DNA from: Cyclobacterium sp. 1_MG-2023 | Lineage (GTDB): Bacteria > Bacteroidota > Bacteroidia > Cytophagales > Cyclobacteriaceae | Direction of reading: 5' to 3' | Assembly (NCBI RefSeq): GCF_030546805.1 | Contig: NZ_JAUOPC010000002.1 | Span: 1-64,000 of the forward strand | DNA length: 64,000 bases | In this document: one piece after another, positions 44,527 to 54,476 of the stretch | Numbering within the stretch: the first letter of the stretch is position 1 | Layout: every line of letters begins with the position of its first letter | Notes under the pieces: model-generated | What the model saw: only the letters and a program-made list of their open reading frames with translations | Told to the model about the DNA's origin: nothing | Databases searched by the model: none | Made by a program: the position numbers and the translations under genes

Positions 44527-45687
44527 ATGGTGCAATTAAAAACAAGAAGAATTTCAGCAGGTGCTTTCTTTTTCCTCACAGGATTGTGTTTTTCCTCATG
44601 GGCTTCAAGAATCCCTGATTTTCAGCAAAAGTTTGGGCTAAGTGAAGGGCAGTTAGGCTCTGTTCTATTAGGCCTTCCTTTAGGTTCATTACTGGCTTTG
44701 CCATTAGCTACTTGGGCTGTGATTAAATTTGGGAGCAAGTCGGTAATAATGGTGGGGCTTTCCCTGTATATTTTGGTGCTGGTAGGTATAGGAATTTCTA
44801 TGGATGCCTTCTTTTTAACCGTCATGGTTTTCATCTTTGGCATGTTGGGTAATATGATGAATATTTCTTTAAATACTCAGGCACTAAACCTTGAAAAAGA
44901 TTATGGGAGAAATATTTTAGGTTCTTTACATGGCTTGTGGAGCTTGGCAGGCTTTGCCGGTGCAGGAGTTGGTGGGCTTATGGTTTATTTGTCCTTGTCC
45001 CCTTTTCAACATTATACAGTTATATTTTTGCTAGGAATCGTAGTGGTTTTTTCCTTTAGGAAAGGATTTGTGCAGGAAGTAAAAGACAATTCAAGCTCCG
45101 TTAAGGGAATGGTTTGGAGAAAACCCGATCAATCATTAATGAAATTGGGAATGATTGGTTTTTGCGGGATGATGTGTGAAGGTTGTATGTTTGACTGGTC
45201 CGGTGTATACATGAACAAGGTGGTGCAGGCACCGGCTTATTTGGTCCCTACAGGTTATATTTCCTATATGGGTGCCATGGCCTTAGGAAGGTTTGCTGCA
45301 GATAAATTGGCGCATCGATTTGGTATGATGAACGTTTTACAGGGTTCCGGTATATTAATTTTTACAGGGCTGATTTTGTCAATTGCTTTTGCACAGGTAG
45401 GCGTTGTTATTGTAGGGTTTTTAATGGTTGGTTTGGGGACTGCAGCCATTGTTCCGCTGTGTTTTAGCCTTGCCGCAAATGCAACCTCTCTTCCCACTGG
45501 TATGGCCATTGCAATGGTATCTACCATTTCTTTTTTTGGTTTCTTGCTAGGTCCTCCCTTAATTGGTTTTATTGCCGAATGGACAGATTTGAAAATGTCT
45601 TTTGCCTTGATGGCTTTCGTTGGTTTGATGGTTACCTTTCTTGTTTGGGTAAGTAAAAAAAGTTTTGCTTTAAAGATTGCCTCATAG
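44527..45687 (+). CDS. MFS transporter
   Basis: The 386-residue protein has about 12 hydrophobic segments and belongs to the major facilitator superfamily, of the kind related to E. coli YbjJ. The opening RRISAGAFFFLTGLCFSSWASRIP and LSEGQLGSVLLGLPLGSL are typical, with a GRFAADKLAHRFG loop in the second half. The transported molecule is unknown; relatives are annotated as sugar or efflux transporters. It is transcribed alone, with a promoter-like sequence 18 bp upstream and 120 bp before cysH. Confidence 0.82.
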   Translation: MVQLKTRRISAGAFFFLTGLCFSSWASRIPDFQQKFGLSEGQLGSVLLGLPLGSLLALPLATWAVIKFGSKSVIMVGLSLYILVLVGIGISMDAFFLTVMVFIFGMLGNMMNISLNTQALNLEKDYGRNILGSLHGLWSLAGFAGAGVGGLMVYLSLSPFQHYTVIFLLGIVVVFSFRKGFVQEVKDNSSSVKGMVWRKPDQSLMKLGMIGFCGMMCEGCMFDWSGVYMNKVVQAPAYLVPTGYISYMGAMALGRFAADKLAHRFGMMNVLQGSGILIFTGLILSIAFAQVGVVIVGFLMVGLGTAAIVPLCFSLAANATSLPTGMAIAMVSTISFFGFLLGPPLIGFIAEWTDLKMSFALMAFVGLMVTFLVWVSKKSFALKIAS

Positions 45688-45807
45688 TGCTTTTTGGTAT
45701 AAAAAAGTAAGGGTATTGTTTTTTAGATATTAATCACTATTTTTACGAAAATTTAATACCATACCAAATTGGTAGGTTTTGTAGAATAATAATAAAAAAC
45801 ACCTGGC

Positions 45808-46500
45808 ATGCAGGAATCCACTATATCAAAAAAAGTTTATTCAAAGGAAGAAATTAAAGCCCTTAATGAAAAATACAGGGATTTAACAGTAGAAGAACGC
45901 GTAAAGCAATTGTATAAGGATTTTGCCCCCGGTGAAGTGATGCTGACAAGTTCCTTTGCGGCTACTTCCGCTTTGTTGTTAAGTGTATTTTCCAAAAGTA
46001 ATTCAGAGCAAAAAATTTATTTTATCGATACGGGATATCATTTTCCTGAAACTTTGGAATATCGGGAGAAATTAACCGAATTATATGGGTTGAATGTGGA
46101 ATCGGTAAGTGCAGGAAAAGAAGACCATGATTTTACCAGTAAAAACCAAACGTGGAAGACTGACCCTGAATTGTGTTGTTCCATTAATAAAGTGAAGCCT
46201 CTTGAGTTAATCAAGCAAAGGTTTTCTGTTTGGGTTTCAGGTCTAATGAGTTGGCAAAGTGATCATAGGGCTACCTTGGATATCTTTGAAGAACGAGGGG
46301 GAATTCTTAAATTTTACCCGCTATTGGATGTGACTGAGGAAGAAAGAGATGAGTACATCAACAAACATAAGTTGCCTTTTCATCCTCTGATAGCATTTGG
46401 CTACCATTCTATTGGATGTAAACACTGTACTGTTCCCGGAGAAGATAGAAGTGGGAGATGGAACAATAGTCCGAAGACTGAATGTGGTTTGCACCTTTAA
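45808..46500 (+). CDS. cysH: Adenylyl-sulfate / phosphoadenylyl-sulfate reductase
   Basis: The 230-residue protein reduces activated sulfate to sulfite. It has SSFAATSALLL, IDTGYHFPETL, SGLMSWQSDHR and the C-terminal KTECGLHL with catalytic C226. Two cysteine pairs, C123-C124 and C204-x2-C207, are the ligands of a [4Fe-4S] cluster. That pattern marks the type preferring APS over PAPS. The substrate preference is inferred from these cysteines. Sulfate adenylyltransferase genes are not adjacent. A terminator follows 51 bp after the stop. Confidence 0.92.
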   Translation: MQESTISKKVYSKEEIKALNEKYRDLTVEERVKQLYKDFAPGEVMLTSSFAATSALLLSVFSKSNSEQKIYFIDTGYHFPETLEYREKLTELYGLNVESVSAGKEDHDFTSKNQTWKTDPELCCSINKVKPLELIKQRFSVWVSGLMSWQSDHRATLDIFEERGGILKFYPLLDVTEEERDEYINKHKLPFHPLIAFGYHSIGCKHCTVPGEDRSGRWNNSPKTECGLHL

Positions 46501-46551
46501 GCCTGCCTTACCTCTCTAATTGATTGATGATTTTAAATGTATTTTTAACAC

Positions 46552-46581
46552 AAAGCCCATCCATTCTATTGGATGGGTTTT
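46552..46581 (+). terminator. Terminator after cysH
   Basis: A 12-bp stem with one G-T wobble (46552-46563 with 46570-46581, 6-base loop) ends in TTTT. It lies between cysH and the heme lipoprotein gene. Confidence 0.65.
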
Positions 46582-46622
46582 GCATTTTATATAATTTTAC
46601 TTTTTATATAAAATCTAACCCA

Positions 46623-49271
46623 ATGAAAAAAAACCTGTTCTTAATACCATTACTCCTTATTTTTTTGGCCTGTAAGCCTGAAAAAAAGGTTGAAATTATT
46701 GAGTCTCAAACTTCACCATCTCTAGACTCTCTGAGTCAATCTTTGGAATGGCCGGATGACTTGGCAGTCCAGGCTTTTTCCGGTCCGGAAATAACCCCAA
46801 GCCCAGCTTGTCTAGCAGTCTCTCCCTATGGAGAGGTTTATGTAGGTGTAGATGCCATAGGCTCCTTAGGGAAAACACCCGGTAAAGGAAGGATAGTTAA
46901 ATTAATAGACCATGACAATGATGGGAAAGCAGATTCCCATACTGTCTTTGCTGAAGTGGATAATCCCAGAGGAATAATCTCTTTGGGGGATAAATTATAT
47001 GTTCTGCATACTGTTTTTTCTGAAGCCGATAGTTTGGCCACCGGAATGGATCTTGTTGTTTTTGAAGACAAGGATGGAGACGGTGTGGCTGATGGTCCTT
47101 CCCAGCCTTTAATCCAGCATATCAGCTCACCCAAATTTCTTCAAAGTAGAGGGACGGATCATGCCACCAATGGGATTCGCTTAGGAATTGATGGATGGAT
47201 ATATATAGCAGTTGGAGATTTTGGATTCCACGGTGCAGTGGATAGAGAAGGAACTGAATTAACCATGCTCGGAGGAGGGATTCTCAGGGTACGTCCGGAT
47301 GGTACCGAAATGGAAGTGTATACCCATGGACTTAGAAATATATATGATGTCGCCATCGATCCTTATATGAACATGTTTACCCGTGGCAATACCAATGATG
47401 GTGGAGGTTGGAACATTCGTTTTATCCATCAAATCCAGTCGGGTGAATATGGTTATCCGGTATTGTTTAAAAATTTCACAGAAGAAATTATTCCTGCATT
47501 AATAGATGTAGGAGGTGGCTCTGGAACCGGTTCTTTGTATTTACAGGACGACCGATGGCCCGACCAATATGACAACAATCCATTGATGGCCGATTGGGGT
47601 AGAAGTCAAGTGTTTATACACAAAGTCACAGAAGATGGACCCTCTTATGTGCAAGAAGAAACGCCGTTTTTTAAACTACCTCAGGTCACCGATTTAGACA
47701 TAGATGGTTCCGGAAGAATGTTTATGGCTGCTTGGGATGGAGCCGGATATTCGGGAAATGAAAGCAAAGGTTATGTCGTAAGAATTGTTCCAAAGGTTTT
47801 GGAATACAGTGAAATGCCTGATCTTTCTTTAGCTGATATTGATGACCTGGTGGATTTGTTAATGGAGAATAGCGCTACCATTAGAATTTATGCCCAGCAA
47901 GAGTTGGTCAAAAGAGGAAGCCAAGAAGCAGCTTCTGGAGCCTGGGATTTAGTTACTGATGCTGAAGCACCGGATTATTCGAGAGTAGCAGCCATGTATG
48001 CTTATAGCCAAATTCTCGGAGAAGAGGCGGTTCCTCAATTATTGGAACTGATGAATGACTCAGCCATTAAGGAATACGTTATTCGGGCAATTACAGACCG
48101 AAAAGCATTTCTAAGCAGTTTGTCCATAGCGCCTTTTGTTGAGGCATTGGATGACCCTTCAGTGAGGGTAAAAGCAGCTGCACTTATCGCTTTGGGTAGG
48201 ATAGGAGACAAAGCTGCCATTCCTCATTTATTGAATACGGAAGTGCCTGATTCATTCCGGGCTCCGGCCTTCGGGGAAGAGGGACCACATGCCACGCCAA
48301 ACTCAGAAATAATTTTACCTCACTTGGCGGTGAGAGCTTTGGTAGCCTTAGATGCAGATAAAGAGAGTTTGAATGCGGTGGGTACAGAGAATTCTAAATT
48401 AGGCCTCTGGGCCTTGCGTTATATGCACTCCAAAGCTGCAATTGAAGGTCTGATTGCTAAATATAATGGCGCAGGAACTGAAGATCTAGAATTAAAACAA
48501 GGCATTCTAACCACACTTGCGAGACTGTACACCAAAGAAGCTCCTTATGATGGCTCTTGGTGGTGGGGCACTAGGCCTGATACCCATGGCCCATATTATA
48601 AATCAGTATTATGGTCCGGATCGGCACAAATTAAAGAACTGTTTAAAAATATTTGGGACAATGGAACTTCAAGGGAACGGGATGTAATTGCAATGCTTAA
48701 CGAAAAAAACCGAATGGGAATTACAGCATTTGGTGGAGAATTTTCTGTCACCGAAACAATTGAGGAACCGGAAGTTGATTTGGAAAAAATTAAAAACCAA
48801 AAAGGCCAGGTGGGTGAATCCTCTATAGAAGACATTCTTTTGGCCATGCAGGAAGTGAAAGGTGATCCGGTTAAAGGGAAAGCAATCTTCCAAAAACAAG
48901 GTTGCAAAGCCTGTCACAGTATTTCGGCCGATGAAGCAATGAAAGGCCCTTTTATGGGGCAAATAGGTAGTATTATGAGTAGAGAGCAGATTGCTGAGTC
49001 TATTTTAAAACCCAATGCGTCTATTTCTCAAGGTTTTGCTACCGTAATGGTGGATACCAAAGACGATAAATCCTATGTTGGATTTGTTACTGCTGAGAGT
49101 GCCGAAAGGATAGTGATCCGAAATATAGCCGGACAGGCTTTTACTATTTTGACGGAAAATATTAAAGATAGAAAAGAATTGGAAAATTCTATGATGCCGG
49201 AAGGTTTAGCCAATGCATTGTCCTATGAGGAATTTGCTTCCTTGATTACTTATCTTTCTGAACAAAAATAA
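46623..49271 (+). CDS. Lipoprotein with beta-propeller, HEAT-like repeats and cytochrome c domain
   Basis: The 882-residue protein starts with a lipoprotein signal (LLLIFLAC, Cys17). A sugar-dehydrogenase-like beta-propeller follows (about 40-420; KIVDHDNDGKADSH-like calcium loops, RGTDHATNGIRLG, HGLRNIYDVAID). Then come HEAT-like helical repeats (about 430-640) and a C-terminal cytochrome c domain with CKACH at 761-765 and a distal segment ending MMPEG. This layout matches the PVC-type heme-domain proteins of Planctomycetes and Bacteroidetes, thought to oxidise sugars and pass electrons to heme. The start at 46623 is chosen over an open frame beginning at 46524 because it gives the lipobox. 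Confidence 0.85.
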   Translation: MKKNLFLIPLLLIFLACKPEKKVEIIESQTSPSLDSLSQSLEWPDDLAVQAFSGPEITPSPACLAVSPYGEVYVGVDAIGSLGKTPGKGRIVKLIDHDNDGKADSHTVFAEVDNPRGIISLGDKLYVLHTVFSEADSLATGMDLVVFEDKDGDGVADGPSQPLIQHISSPKFLQSRGTDHATNGIRLGIDGWIYIAVGDFGFHGAVDREGTELTMLGGGILRVRPDGTEMEVYTHGLRNIYDVAIDPYMNMFTRGNTNDGGGWNIRFIHQIQSGEYGYPVLFKNFTEEIIPALIDVGGGSGTGSLYLQDDRWPDQYDNNPLMADWGRSQVFIHKVTEDGPSYVQEETPFFKLPQVTDLDIDGSGRMFMAAWDGAGYSGNESKGYVVRIVPKVLEYSEMPDLSLADIDDLVDLLMENSATIRIYAQQELVKRGSQEAASGAWDLVTDAEAPDYSRVAAMYAYSQILGEEAVPQLLELMNDSAIKEYVIRAITDRKAFLSSLSIAPFVEALDDPSVRVKAAALIALGRIGDKAAIPHLLNTEVPDSFRAPAFGEEGPHATPNSEIILPHLAVRALVALDADKESLNAVGTENSKLGLWALRYMHSKAAIEGLIAKYNGAGTEDLELKQGILTTLARLYTKEAPYDGSWWWGTRPDTHGPYYKSVLWSGSAQIKELFKNIWDNGTSRERDVIAMLNEKNRMGITAFGGEFSVTETIEEPEVDLEKIKNQKGQVGESSIEDILLAMQEVKGDPVKGKAIFQKQGCKACHSISADEAMKGPFMGQIGSIMSREQIAESILKPNASISQGFATVMVDTKDDKSYVGFVTAESAERIVIRNIAGQAFTILTENIKDRKELENSMMPEGLANALSYEEFASLITYLSEQK

Positions 49272-49300
49272 GTCTTAACAATAAGGTTAGAAGGTGCAAT

Positions 49301-49346
49301 AAAAACCCAATCAAAACATGATTTATCATGTTTTGATTGGGTTTTT
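49301..49346. terminator. Bidirectional terminator between convergent genes
   Basis: A 21-bp perfect stem (49301-49321 with 49326-49346) with a 4-base loop and T-runs on both strands lies between the heme lipoprotein gene and the AI-2E family gene. It is suited to stop both transcripts. Confidence 0.9.
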
Positions 49347-49374
49347 ATTTTTGACTCAAATTTTTTTGGCTAGC

Positions 49375-50472
49375 CTAAAACATTTCTTTCACTTTTTTAA
49401 ACCAGGAATTGGAATTCTTTTCGTTTTCATTGAACTGATCATCACCAAGTAACATGCCGAAGGGTTTAAGTTGTTCGTAATGATCACAAACAACCTTTAG
49501 CATGGCAGCAAAAGGTAAAAACAATATCATCCCTGCCACGCCCCATACGGATGCCCCAACTATTAAACTTAGAATGGCAGCAAGGGCGTTTATATTGACA
49601 CTGTTTCCTACCACTTTAGGGCTTAAGAAATTGCTTTCGATAACTTGAATAAGCCAGAACATAAGCCCAACGGCCAAAGGAACCCATAGTTCATCTTTAG
49701 ACATAAAGGCATAAAGTACAGGAATACTTGCACCGATTGTGGTTCCTACGTAAGGAATAATGGAGAGTGAGGCTGCTAAAAAACCAAAAAGAAATGGATT
49801 GTCAAGACCTATAATCCATAGTCCTATGCTATTGGCGAAGCCAAGAATAAGGATTAAGGTAAGCATTCCCGATAGGTATTTTTGGCCGACTAGCTGGATC
49901 TTTTTGAGCATATGAAGATATTCAGACTCTTTGTCCTCAGGGGCAAATCGGGTAAATGCAGACACCAATCCTTCCTTATAAATCAAAAATAGGAAGCAAT
50001 AAATAATCGTAGTGAACAGGCCTGTAAAAAAGCTGGTGGTACTACTAAAAGTAGTGCCTATAAGGTCTGTTGCACCACTTTTTGCCCATGATTTAGCATC
50101 GGATAGAATTTTTTCCTTCTCCAGATTACCCAAAAAACTAACGTTTTCATTCAGGTAGACAATGGAATCGGTGAATAGTGTCATCAACTTGTCTCTGAAA
50201 TTGCTTAACTCATCTGATAGAGAGATGATTTCCGCAGAAAAGAAAGTGAACACCCCAATTATGATCAAGAAAAAGGTGATCAGCACCAAAAAGGCTCCTA
50301 GAATTATAGGAACCCCTTTTCGCATCAATAAGTTATGCAGCGGGTGCAGGATAAATGATAGTAATAAGGCAAAGCATAAAGATATTAACACACTCTTGGC
50401 CATAACCATAGCAAACAACAGGAGGAATACGAAAGCTAATGCGTAAAAGGATTTTTGGAAGGAGAGTTGCAT
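49375..50472 (-). CDS. AI-2E family transporter-like membrane protein
   Basis: The 365-residue protein has about eight hydrophobic segments and a PerM/AI-2E family signature. That includes a hydrophobic N-terminal pair, a central polar stretch (about 80-150), SIIPYVGTTIGASIPVLYAF and IQVIESNFLSPKVVGNSVNINALAAILSLIVGA. Members include the AI-2 exporter TqsA, Na+/H+ antiporters and proteins of unknown role, so the cargo is not known. It is transcribed alone toward a shared terminator. Confidence 0.85.
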   Translation of the reverse strand: MQLSFQKSFYALAFVFLLLFAMVMAKSVLISLCFALLLSFILHPLHNLLMRKGVPIILGAFLVLITFFLIIIGVFTFFSAEIISLSDELSNFRDKLMTLFTDSIVYLNENVSFLGNLEKEKILSDAKSWAKSGATDLIGTTFSSTTSFFTGLFTTIIYCFLFLIYKEGLVSAFTRFAPEDKESEYLHMLKKIQLVGQKYLSGMLTLILILGFANSIGLWIIGLDNPFLFGFLAASLSIIPYVGTTIGASIPVLYAFMSKDELWVPLAVGLMFWLIQVIESNFLSPKVVGNSVNINALAAILSLIVGASVWGVAGMILFLPFAAMLKVVCDHYEQLKPFGMLLGDDQFNENEKNSNSWFKKVKEMF

Positions 50473-50789
50473 AAGTATCTTTATTACAATTTTAAGTTAA
50501 ATAGTTAATACTTTTATTCGGAAAGAATTTTAAATTGAAGAAGTATATTTTTTGGTACTATGTTTTTTGAAATCACCACATTTCCTTAAATTTACTTTCA
50601 GGCACAATTTTAACATTAGTTTTGGTATATGTTTTAACTAAATTTTTGAAATGAATCATTGGTAAAGATTATTTAATTTTAAAACGAATTAATTAACCTT
50701 TTCGGTGTCAAGTTCTTTTCATTTCAAATCGCCAAGATGCCGAATAAGTGTACGACAATATTAGATTTTTTAGCTGAACTCGAAACAAA
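50473..50789. other. Divergent intergenic region
   Basis: The 317 AT-rich bases separate the AI-2E family gene and the MBOAT gene and should hold both promoters. No consensus box pair, repeat or coding frame is convincing. Confidence 0.35.
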
Positions 50790-52169
50790 ATGTTATTTAA
50801 TTCTTTTGAATTTCTATTAGGTTTTCTACCTGTAACCCTTTTTGTTTTTTATTTTTTCGGCCCAAAGCTAAAATCTCCTTTTACAGGTCTTTGGCTCCTC
50901 ATCTGCTCATTATTTTTCTATGGTTGGTGGAACCCTGCTTACTTGGCTTTGATTCTGTTTTCCATAGGTTTTAATTACTTAATCTCTAAAAGAATTTATC
51001 CGGGAAAGAAAAAAACACTTGTATTTGGCATAACTGTCAATCTACTGGGTATAGTGTTTTTCAAATACACCGATTTTCTCATTTACAACCTCAACCTACT
51101 TCCTGACCTTTCACTTGGTTATCTAAACCTCGTACTTCCGCTGGGAATATCTTTCTATACTTTCCAGCAAATTGCCTATTTGGTAGACAGTTATAAAGGA
51201 ACGCCAAAGGAGAAAAGTTTATTTTCTTACGGATTATTTGTCTCCTTTTTCCCTCAATTGATAGCCGGTCCTATTGTGCACCATTCTGAAATGATGGGTC
51301 AGTTTAGGAAACCTAACCTTACTAAACTCAATTACGACAACCTGTCCAGAGGCTTGTTTATTTTCATGATGGGGCTGGCAAAGAAGATTGTAATCGCTGA
51401 CAGCTTCGCTTTAATAGCTAACAAAGGATATGCCAATATTAATTCCTTAGGATCTGCAGAAGCTTGGGCATCTTCTTTGGCTTATTCCTTACAACTATAT
51501 TTTGATTTTAGTGGTTATTCCGCCATGGCCATTGGGCTAGGGCTTTTGTTTAATATTAGGCTTCCTCAAAATTTCAATTCCCCCTACAAATCATTAAGCA
51601 TTAAGGAGTTTTGGAGGAATTGGCACATGACCTTAAGCCGATTTCTCAGGGATTATGTCTATATCCCTTTGGGAGGAAATAAAAATGGGAACTTGAGAAC
51701 AAGCATCAATCTGATCATTACTTTTTTGCTTGGAGGGATCTGGCATGGTGCCGGATGGACTTTTGTTTTCTGGGGCTTTTTGCATGGTATAGCATTAGTA
51801 ATTCACCGAGAGTGGACCAAGTTAGGCTTGAATCTGCCCAAAGTTTTGGCACTTTTGCTGACTTTTATGTTTGTGAACATCACCTGGGTATTTTTTAGGG
51901 CAGAATCTTGGAATGGCTCCTTAGACATGTTACAACGCATGTTTTTTAAAATGTCGGGTGAGGAGGGGTTTTACCTTGTAAGTAATTTTTATGACCTACC
52001 TGTCTGGATAGCCGGGGTGGTATTGCTTTTTATGCCCAATGCCATAGAATTAGGAAGAAGACTGAAGCCAACGTTTACTTATTTATTATTAAATATCCTG
52101 TTGTTTTTGCTCAATGTGATTTACCTTAACTCCATTGTTAAGAATGACTTTTTGTATTTTGACTTTTAA
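50790..52169 (+). CDS. MBOAT-family O-acyltransferase (AlgI/DltB-like)
   Basis: The 459-residue membrane protein transfers acyl groups, usually acetyl, onto extracytoplasmic glycans. It shows YFDFSGYSAMAIGLG at 237-251, FWRNWHMTLSRFLRDYVYIPLGG at 274-296 (H279) and the catalytic GGIWHGAGW with H319. About 10 hydrophobic segments span the chain. It is followed 3 bp later by a protein that resembles the SGNH-like partners of MBOAT enzymes. Together they may O-acylate a surface polymer. The substrate is unknown, but the exopolysaccharide of this window is a candidate. Confidence 0.9.
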   Translation: MLFNSFEFLLGFLPVTLFVFYFFGPKLKSPFTGLWLLICSLFFYGWWNPAYLALILFSIGFNYLISKRIYPGKKKTLVFGITVNLLGIVFFKYTDFLIYNLNLLPDLSLGYLNLVLPLGISFYTFQQIAYLVDSYKGTPKEKSLFSYGLFVSFFPQLIAGPIVHHSEMMGQFRKPNLTKLNYDNLSRGLFIFMMGLAKKIVIADSFALIANKGYANINSLGSAEAWASSLAYSLQLYFDFSGYSAMAIGLGLLFNIRLPQNFNSPYKSLSIKEFWRNWHMTLSRFLRDYVYIPLGGNKNGNLRTSINLIITFLLGGIWHGAGWTFVFWGFLHGIALVIHREWTKLGLNLPKVLALLLTFMFVNITWVFFRAESWNGSLDMLQRMFFKMSGEEGFYLVSNFYDLPVWIAGVVLLFMPNAIELGRRLKPTFTYLLLNILLFLLNVIYLNSIVKNDFLYFDF

Positions 52170-52172
52170 TCT

Positions 52173-53123
52173 ATGGAAAAACAATTCAAGAAATACCTTC
52201 AGGTTTTACTTCTTTGTTTTGCGGGAGCCATGTTGGGTTTCGGGCTTCTCAATGTGTTTTTGGATGTTTTTGGGTTGTTTGGTTTTAAGAGCAAAGAGCA
52301 GGTGCGGGTTTATGGAGAGGAGAGATTTTCAAAGTACCTGATGACTTTTGAGTTTGTGCCGCAAAACTTTGAAGGGATGATCTTGGGGCCCTCACTTTCT
52401 GCCAACCTAAATCCCGATCATATTCAGGGTAAAAATTATTTTAATCTAAGTCTTATGGGGGCTAGAATTAACAATGTCTTGTCCCTGACCACCAATGTGA
52501 TCGAAAACAATGGAAACATCAAAGAAGCCATTGTTTGTATCCATCCCTATGTTACCTCTAATGTCGGCACAGATGAGTCAGACTATATGAATCCTGATGC
52601 CTATTGGAAAGCTTTAGGTTCTGTGAATTTATTAAGGGTGTATGGACTGGGAATTATCAGGAATTTTAACCTTTGGCCAAACAAATATCCCAAAAATCAG
52701 TATAATACCAATGGGAGCAATTCTTTTGAGCCACTATTTAAGGTGGAGGATGTGTCCAATAGGATTTTGGAAGAAGTGGACAATGTCAAGGTAAGTGAGT
52801 TTGAAATCAGGGCTGATCAAAGAAAAGATTTTGAAGAACTATTGATCTTGTTACAAAATAATAGCATACGAACTTTCGTCTATTATCACCCGGTGCCTTT
52901 CCCTATATACAATGCCCACAAGAAGAAAATGGATAAATATTGGAAGGATATTCTTTCAGTTGCCAATAGCAATCAAGGGAGCCTGTTGAATTTTTATAAT
53001 TTCAATAATCCTGAATTCTTTAATTTTTCTAAGGATGTGTCCAATTATATAGACCATGGGCATTTAAGTGAAAAAGGACAAGAAACCTTGATTCAAGAAA
53101 TAATGACCCGCTGGGAAAATTGA
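52173..53123 (+). CDS. Membrane-anchored SGNH-like partner of MBOAT
   Basis: The 316-residue product has one N-terminal membrane anchor (about 9-34). Two motifs suggest an SGNH-like hydrolase or acetyltransferase fold. GPSLS at 72-76 stands in the place of the usual GDS block and carries a serine. YIDHGHLSEKGQ (292-303) resembles the D-x-x-H block. The order and 3-bp spacing after the MBOAT gene resemble AlgI with AlgJ/AlgX. I do not recognise the family exactly. A role in passing or removing acyl groups outside the cell is inference. Confidence 0.6.
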   Translation: MEKQFKKYLQVLLLCFAGAMLGFGLLNVFLDVFGLFGFKSKEQVRVYGEERFSKYLMTFEFVPQNFEGMILGPSLSANLNPDHIQGKNYFNLSLMGARINNVLSLTTNVIENNGNIKEAIVCIHPYVTSNVGTDESDYMNPDAYWKALGSVNLLRVYGLGIIRNFNLWPNKYPKNQYNTNGSNSFEPLFKVEDVSNRILEEVDNVKVSEFEIRADQRKDFEELLILLQNNSIRTFVYYHPVPFPIYNAHKKKMDKYWKDILSVANSNQGSLLNFYNFNNPEFFNFSKDVSNYIDHGHLSEKGQETLIQEIMTRWEN

Positions 53124-53261
53124 ATTCATCCATTTCTCAATATTGTAGGCAAGATGGTTGTTAAATTTCTTCCTTAACCAAAATTAACCTTTTCCCTAAG
53201 TGGTGGCCTTCAGAATAAGAGGGATTGTCCATATATTTGAAGAATATTAAATAAATAAAAA

Positions 53262-53990
53262 ATGAAATTTCTATCCAAAACATTCTTTGCATTACTGGTC
53301 TTTTCATTGGTGAGCTGTACAGCAGCAGAAGTCAATAAATTTTTAGCTGCTGCCAGTGAATCAGCACTTACAGAAAATGAAGTTGGCAATGGCCTTAAGG
53401 AAGCGCTCATTAAAGGGGTGACCGAAGGAGCTAATTTAGCATCTGCTACAGATGGCTTTTTAAAGAATGATCTGATAAGAATAGCCCTTCCCGAAGATGT
53501 GCAACGGGTAGAATCAACACTAAGGAAAATTGGTTTGGGGTCGCAAGTAGACCGGGTGATTACCACCATTAACAGAGGAGCTGAAAATGCAGCCATAGAA
53601 GCGAAGCCAATTTTTATTGCGGCCATCAAGCAAATGACCATTACAGATGCCTGGAATATATTAAAAGGAGAAGATGATGCAGCCACCCAATACCTCCAAA
53701 GAACCACCACTGAAGAATTAACGGCTCTATTCCAGCCACATGTTCAGGAATCTTTGGATGAGGTAGGCGCTACACGTTATTATGGAGATTTGGTCAATAA
53801 ATACAATGCTTTCCCTACCACCTCACGCAAGTTAGATCCGGATTTGAATGCTTATGTGACACAAATGGCCATTCAGGGTTTGTTTAAGCTGGTGGCCCAA
53901 GAAGAAAAAGCCATTCGAGAAAATCCGGCCGAAAGAACAACAGCATTGCTTAAAAGGGTGTTTTCTGCCCAAGATAGTTCCGCAGAGTAA
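53262..53990 (+). CDS. DUF4197 lipoprotein
   Basis: The 242-residue product has a lipoprotein signal (LLVFSLVSC, Cys19) followed by the helical DUF4197 domain: GLKEALIKGVTEGANLAS, LIRIALPEDVQRVESTLRKIG, INRGAENAAIEAKPIF and DAWNILKGEDDAATQYL are all family blocks. No function has been established for the family. It lies 138 bp after the SGNH-like gene and probably has its own transcript. Confidence 0.87.
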   Translation: MKFLSKTFFALLVFSLVSCTAAEVNKFLAAASESALTENEVGNGLKEALIKGVTEGANLASATDGFLKNDLIRIALPEDVQRVESTLRKIGLGSQVDRVITTINRGAENAAIEAKPIFIAAIKQMTITDAWNILKGEDDAATQYLQRTTTEELTALFQPHVQESLDEVGATRYYGDLVNKYNAFPTTSRKLDPDLNAYVTQMAIQGLFKLVAQEEKAIRENPAERTTALLKRVFSAQDSSAE

Positions 53991-54056
53991 TTTTAGGATT
54001 TACCTAATGGGATGGTAAGTGCAACATTTGCAATGGCTTTTGTAAGGGTATTCCGG

Positions 54057-54476
54057 TTACTCTTTGCTGTCAAACCTATCGTCCAGAAGTTTTAGCCGGG
54101 TCAGGGTTTTGTCACCATATTCATGAATTTTCGATGTAAAAGTGATTTTGCCCCAGTTATTTTCAATTTTCTTGACTACAGAAGCATACTGTCTTCCCCC
54201 TTCCCAGGCAATTTGAAGTTCACCGCTGCTGCTGTCAAATGACCAATTACCTCTCAATCGTGAATCGGGTTTACCATTGATTAGGGCATATACGGTACCT
54301 TCCGGTTTAAATTGGAAGTCGATATAGCTCCCATACCTGCTTTGCCAGAAAAATTCTGTTGCAGTCAATTTGGATTCAAAATTTTCCAGTTCCTCAGTAG
54401 ATACCCCAATAGGACCTTTGCAACCTAATGTTGTCGATAGTACCAAAAGAAGAGCGAATGGAGTAAGTAGCTTCAT
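54057..54476 (-). CDS. Small lipoprotein, lipocalin-like in outline
   Basis: The 139-residue product has a lipoprotein signal (VLSTTLGC, Cys19). A beta-rich domain follows with SRYGSYIDFQFKPEGTVYAL, LRGNWSFDSSSGELQIAW and KITFTSKI. The pattern of a test-response strand and a W-containing turn recalls small lipocalin-like outer-membrane proteins, but I do not recognise a specific family. It is convergent with the DUF4197 gene, 66 bp away. Confidence 0.65.
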   Translation of the reverse strand: MKLLTPFALLLVLSTTLGCKGPIGVSTEELENFESKLTATEFFWQSRYGSYIDFQFKPEGTVYALINGKPDSRLRGNWSFDSSSGELQIAWEGGRQYASVVKKIENNWGKITFTSKIHEYGDKTLTRLKLLDDRFDSKE

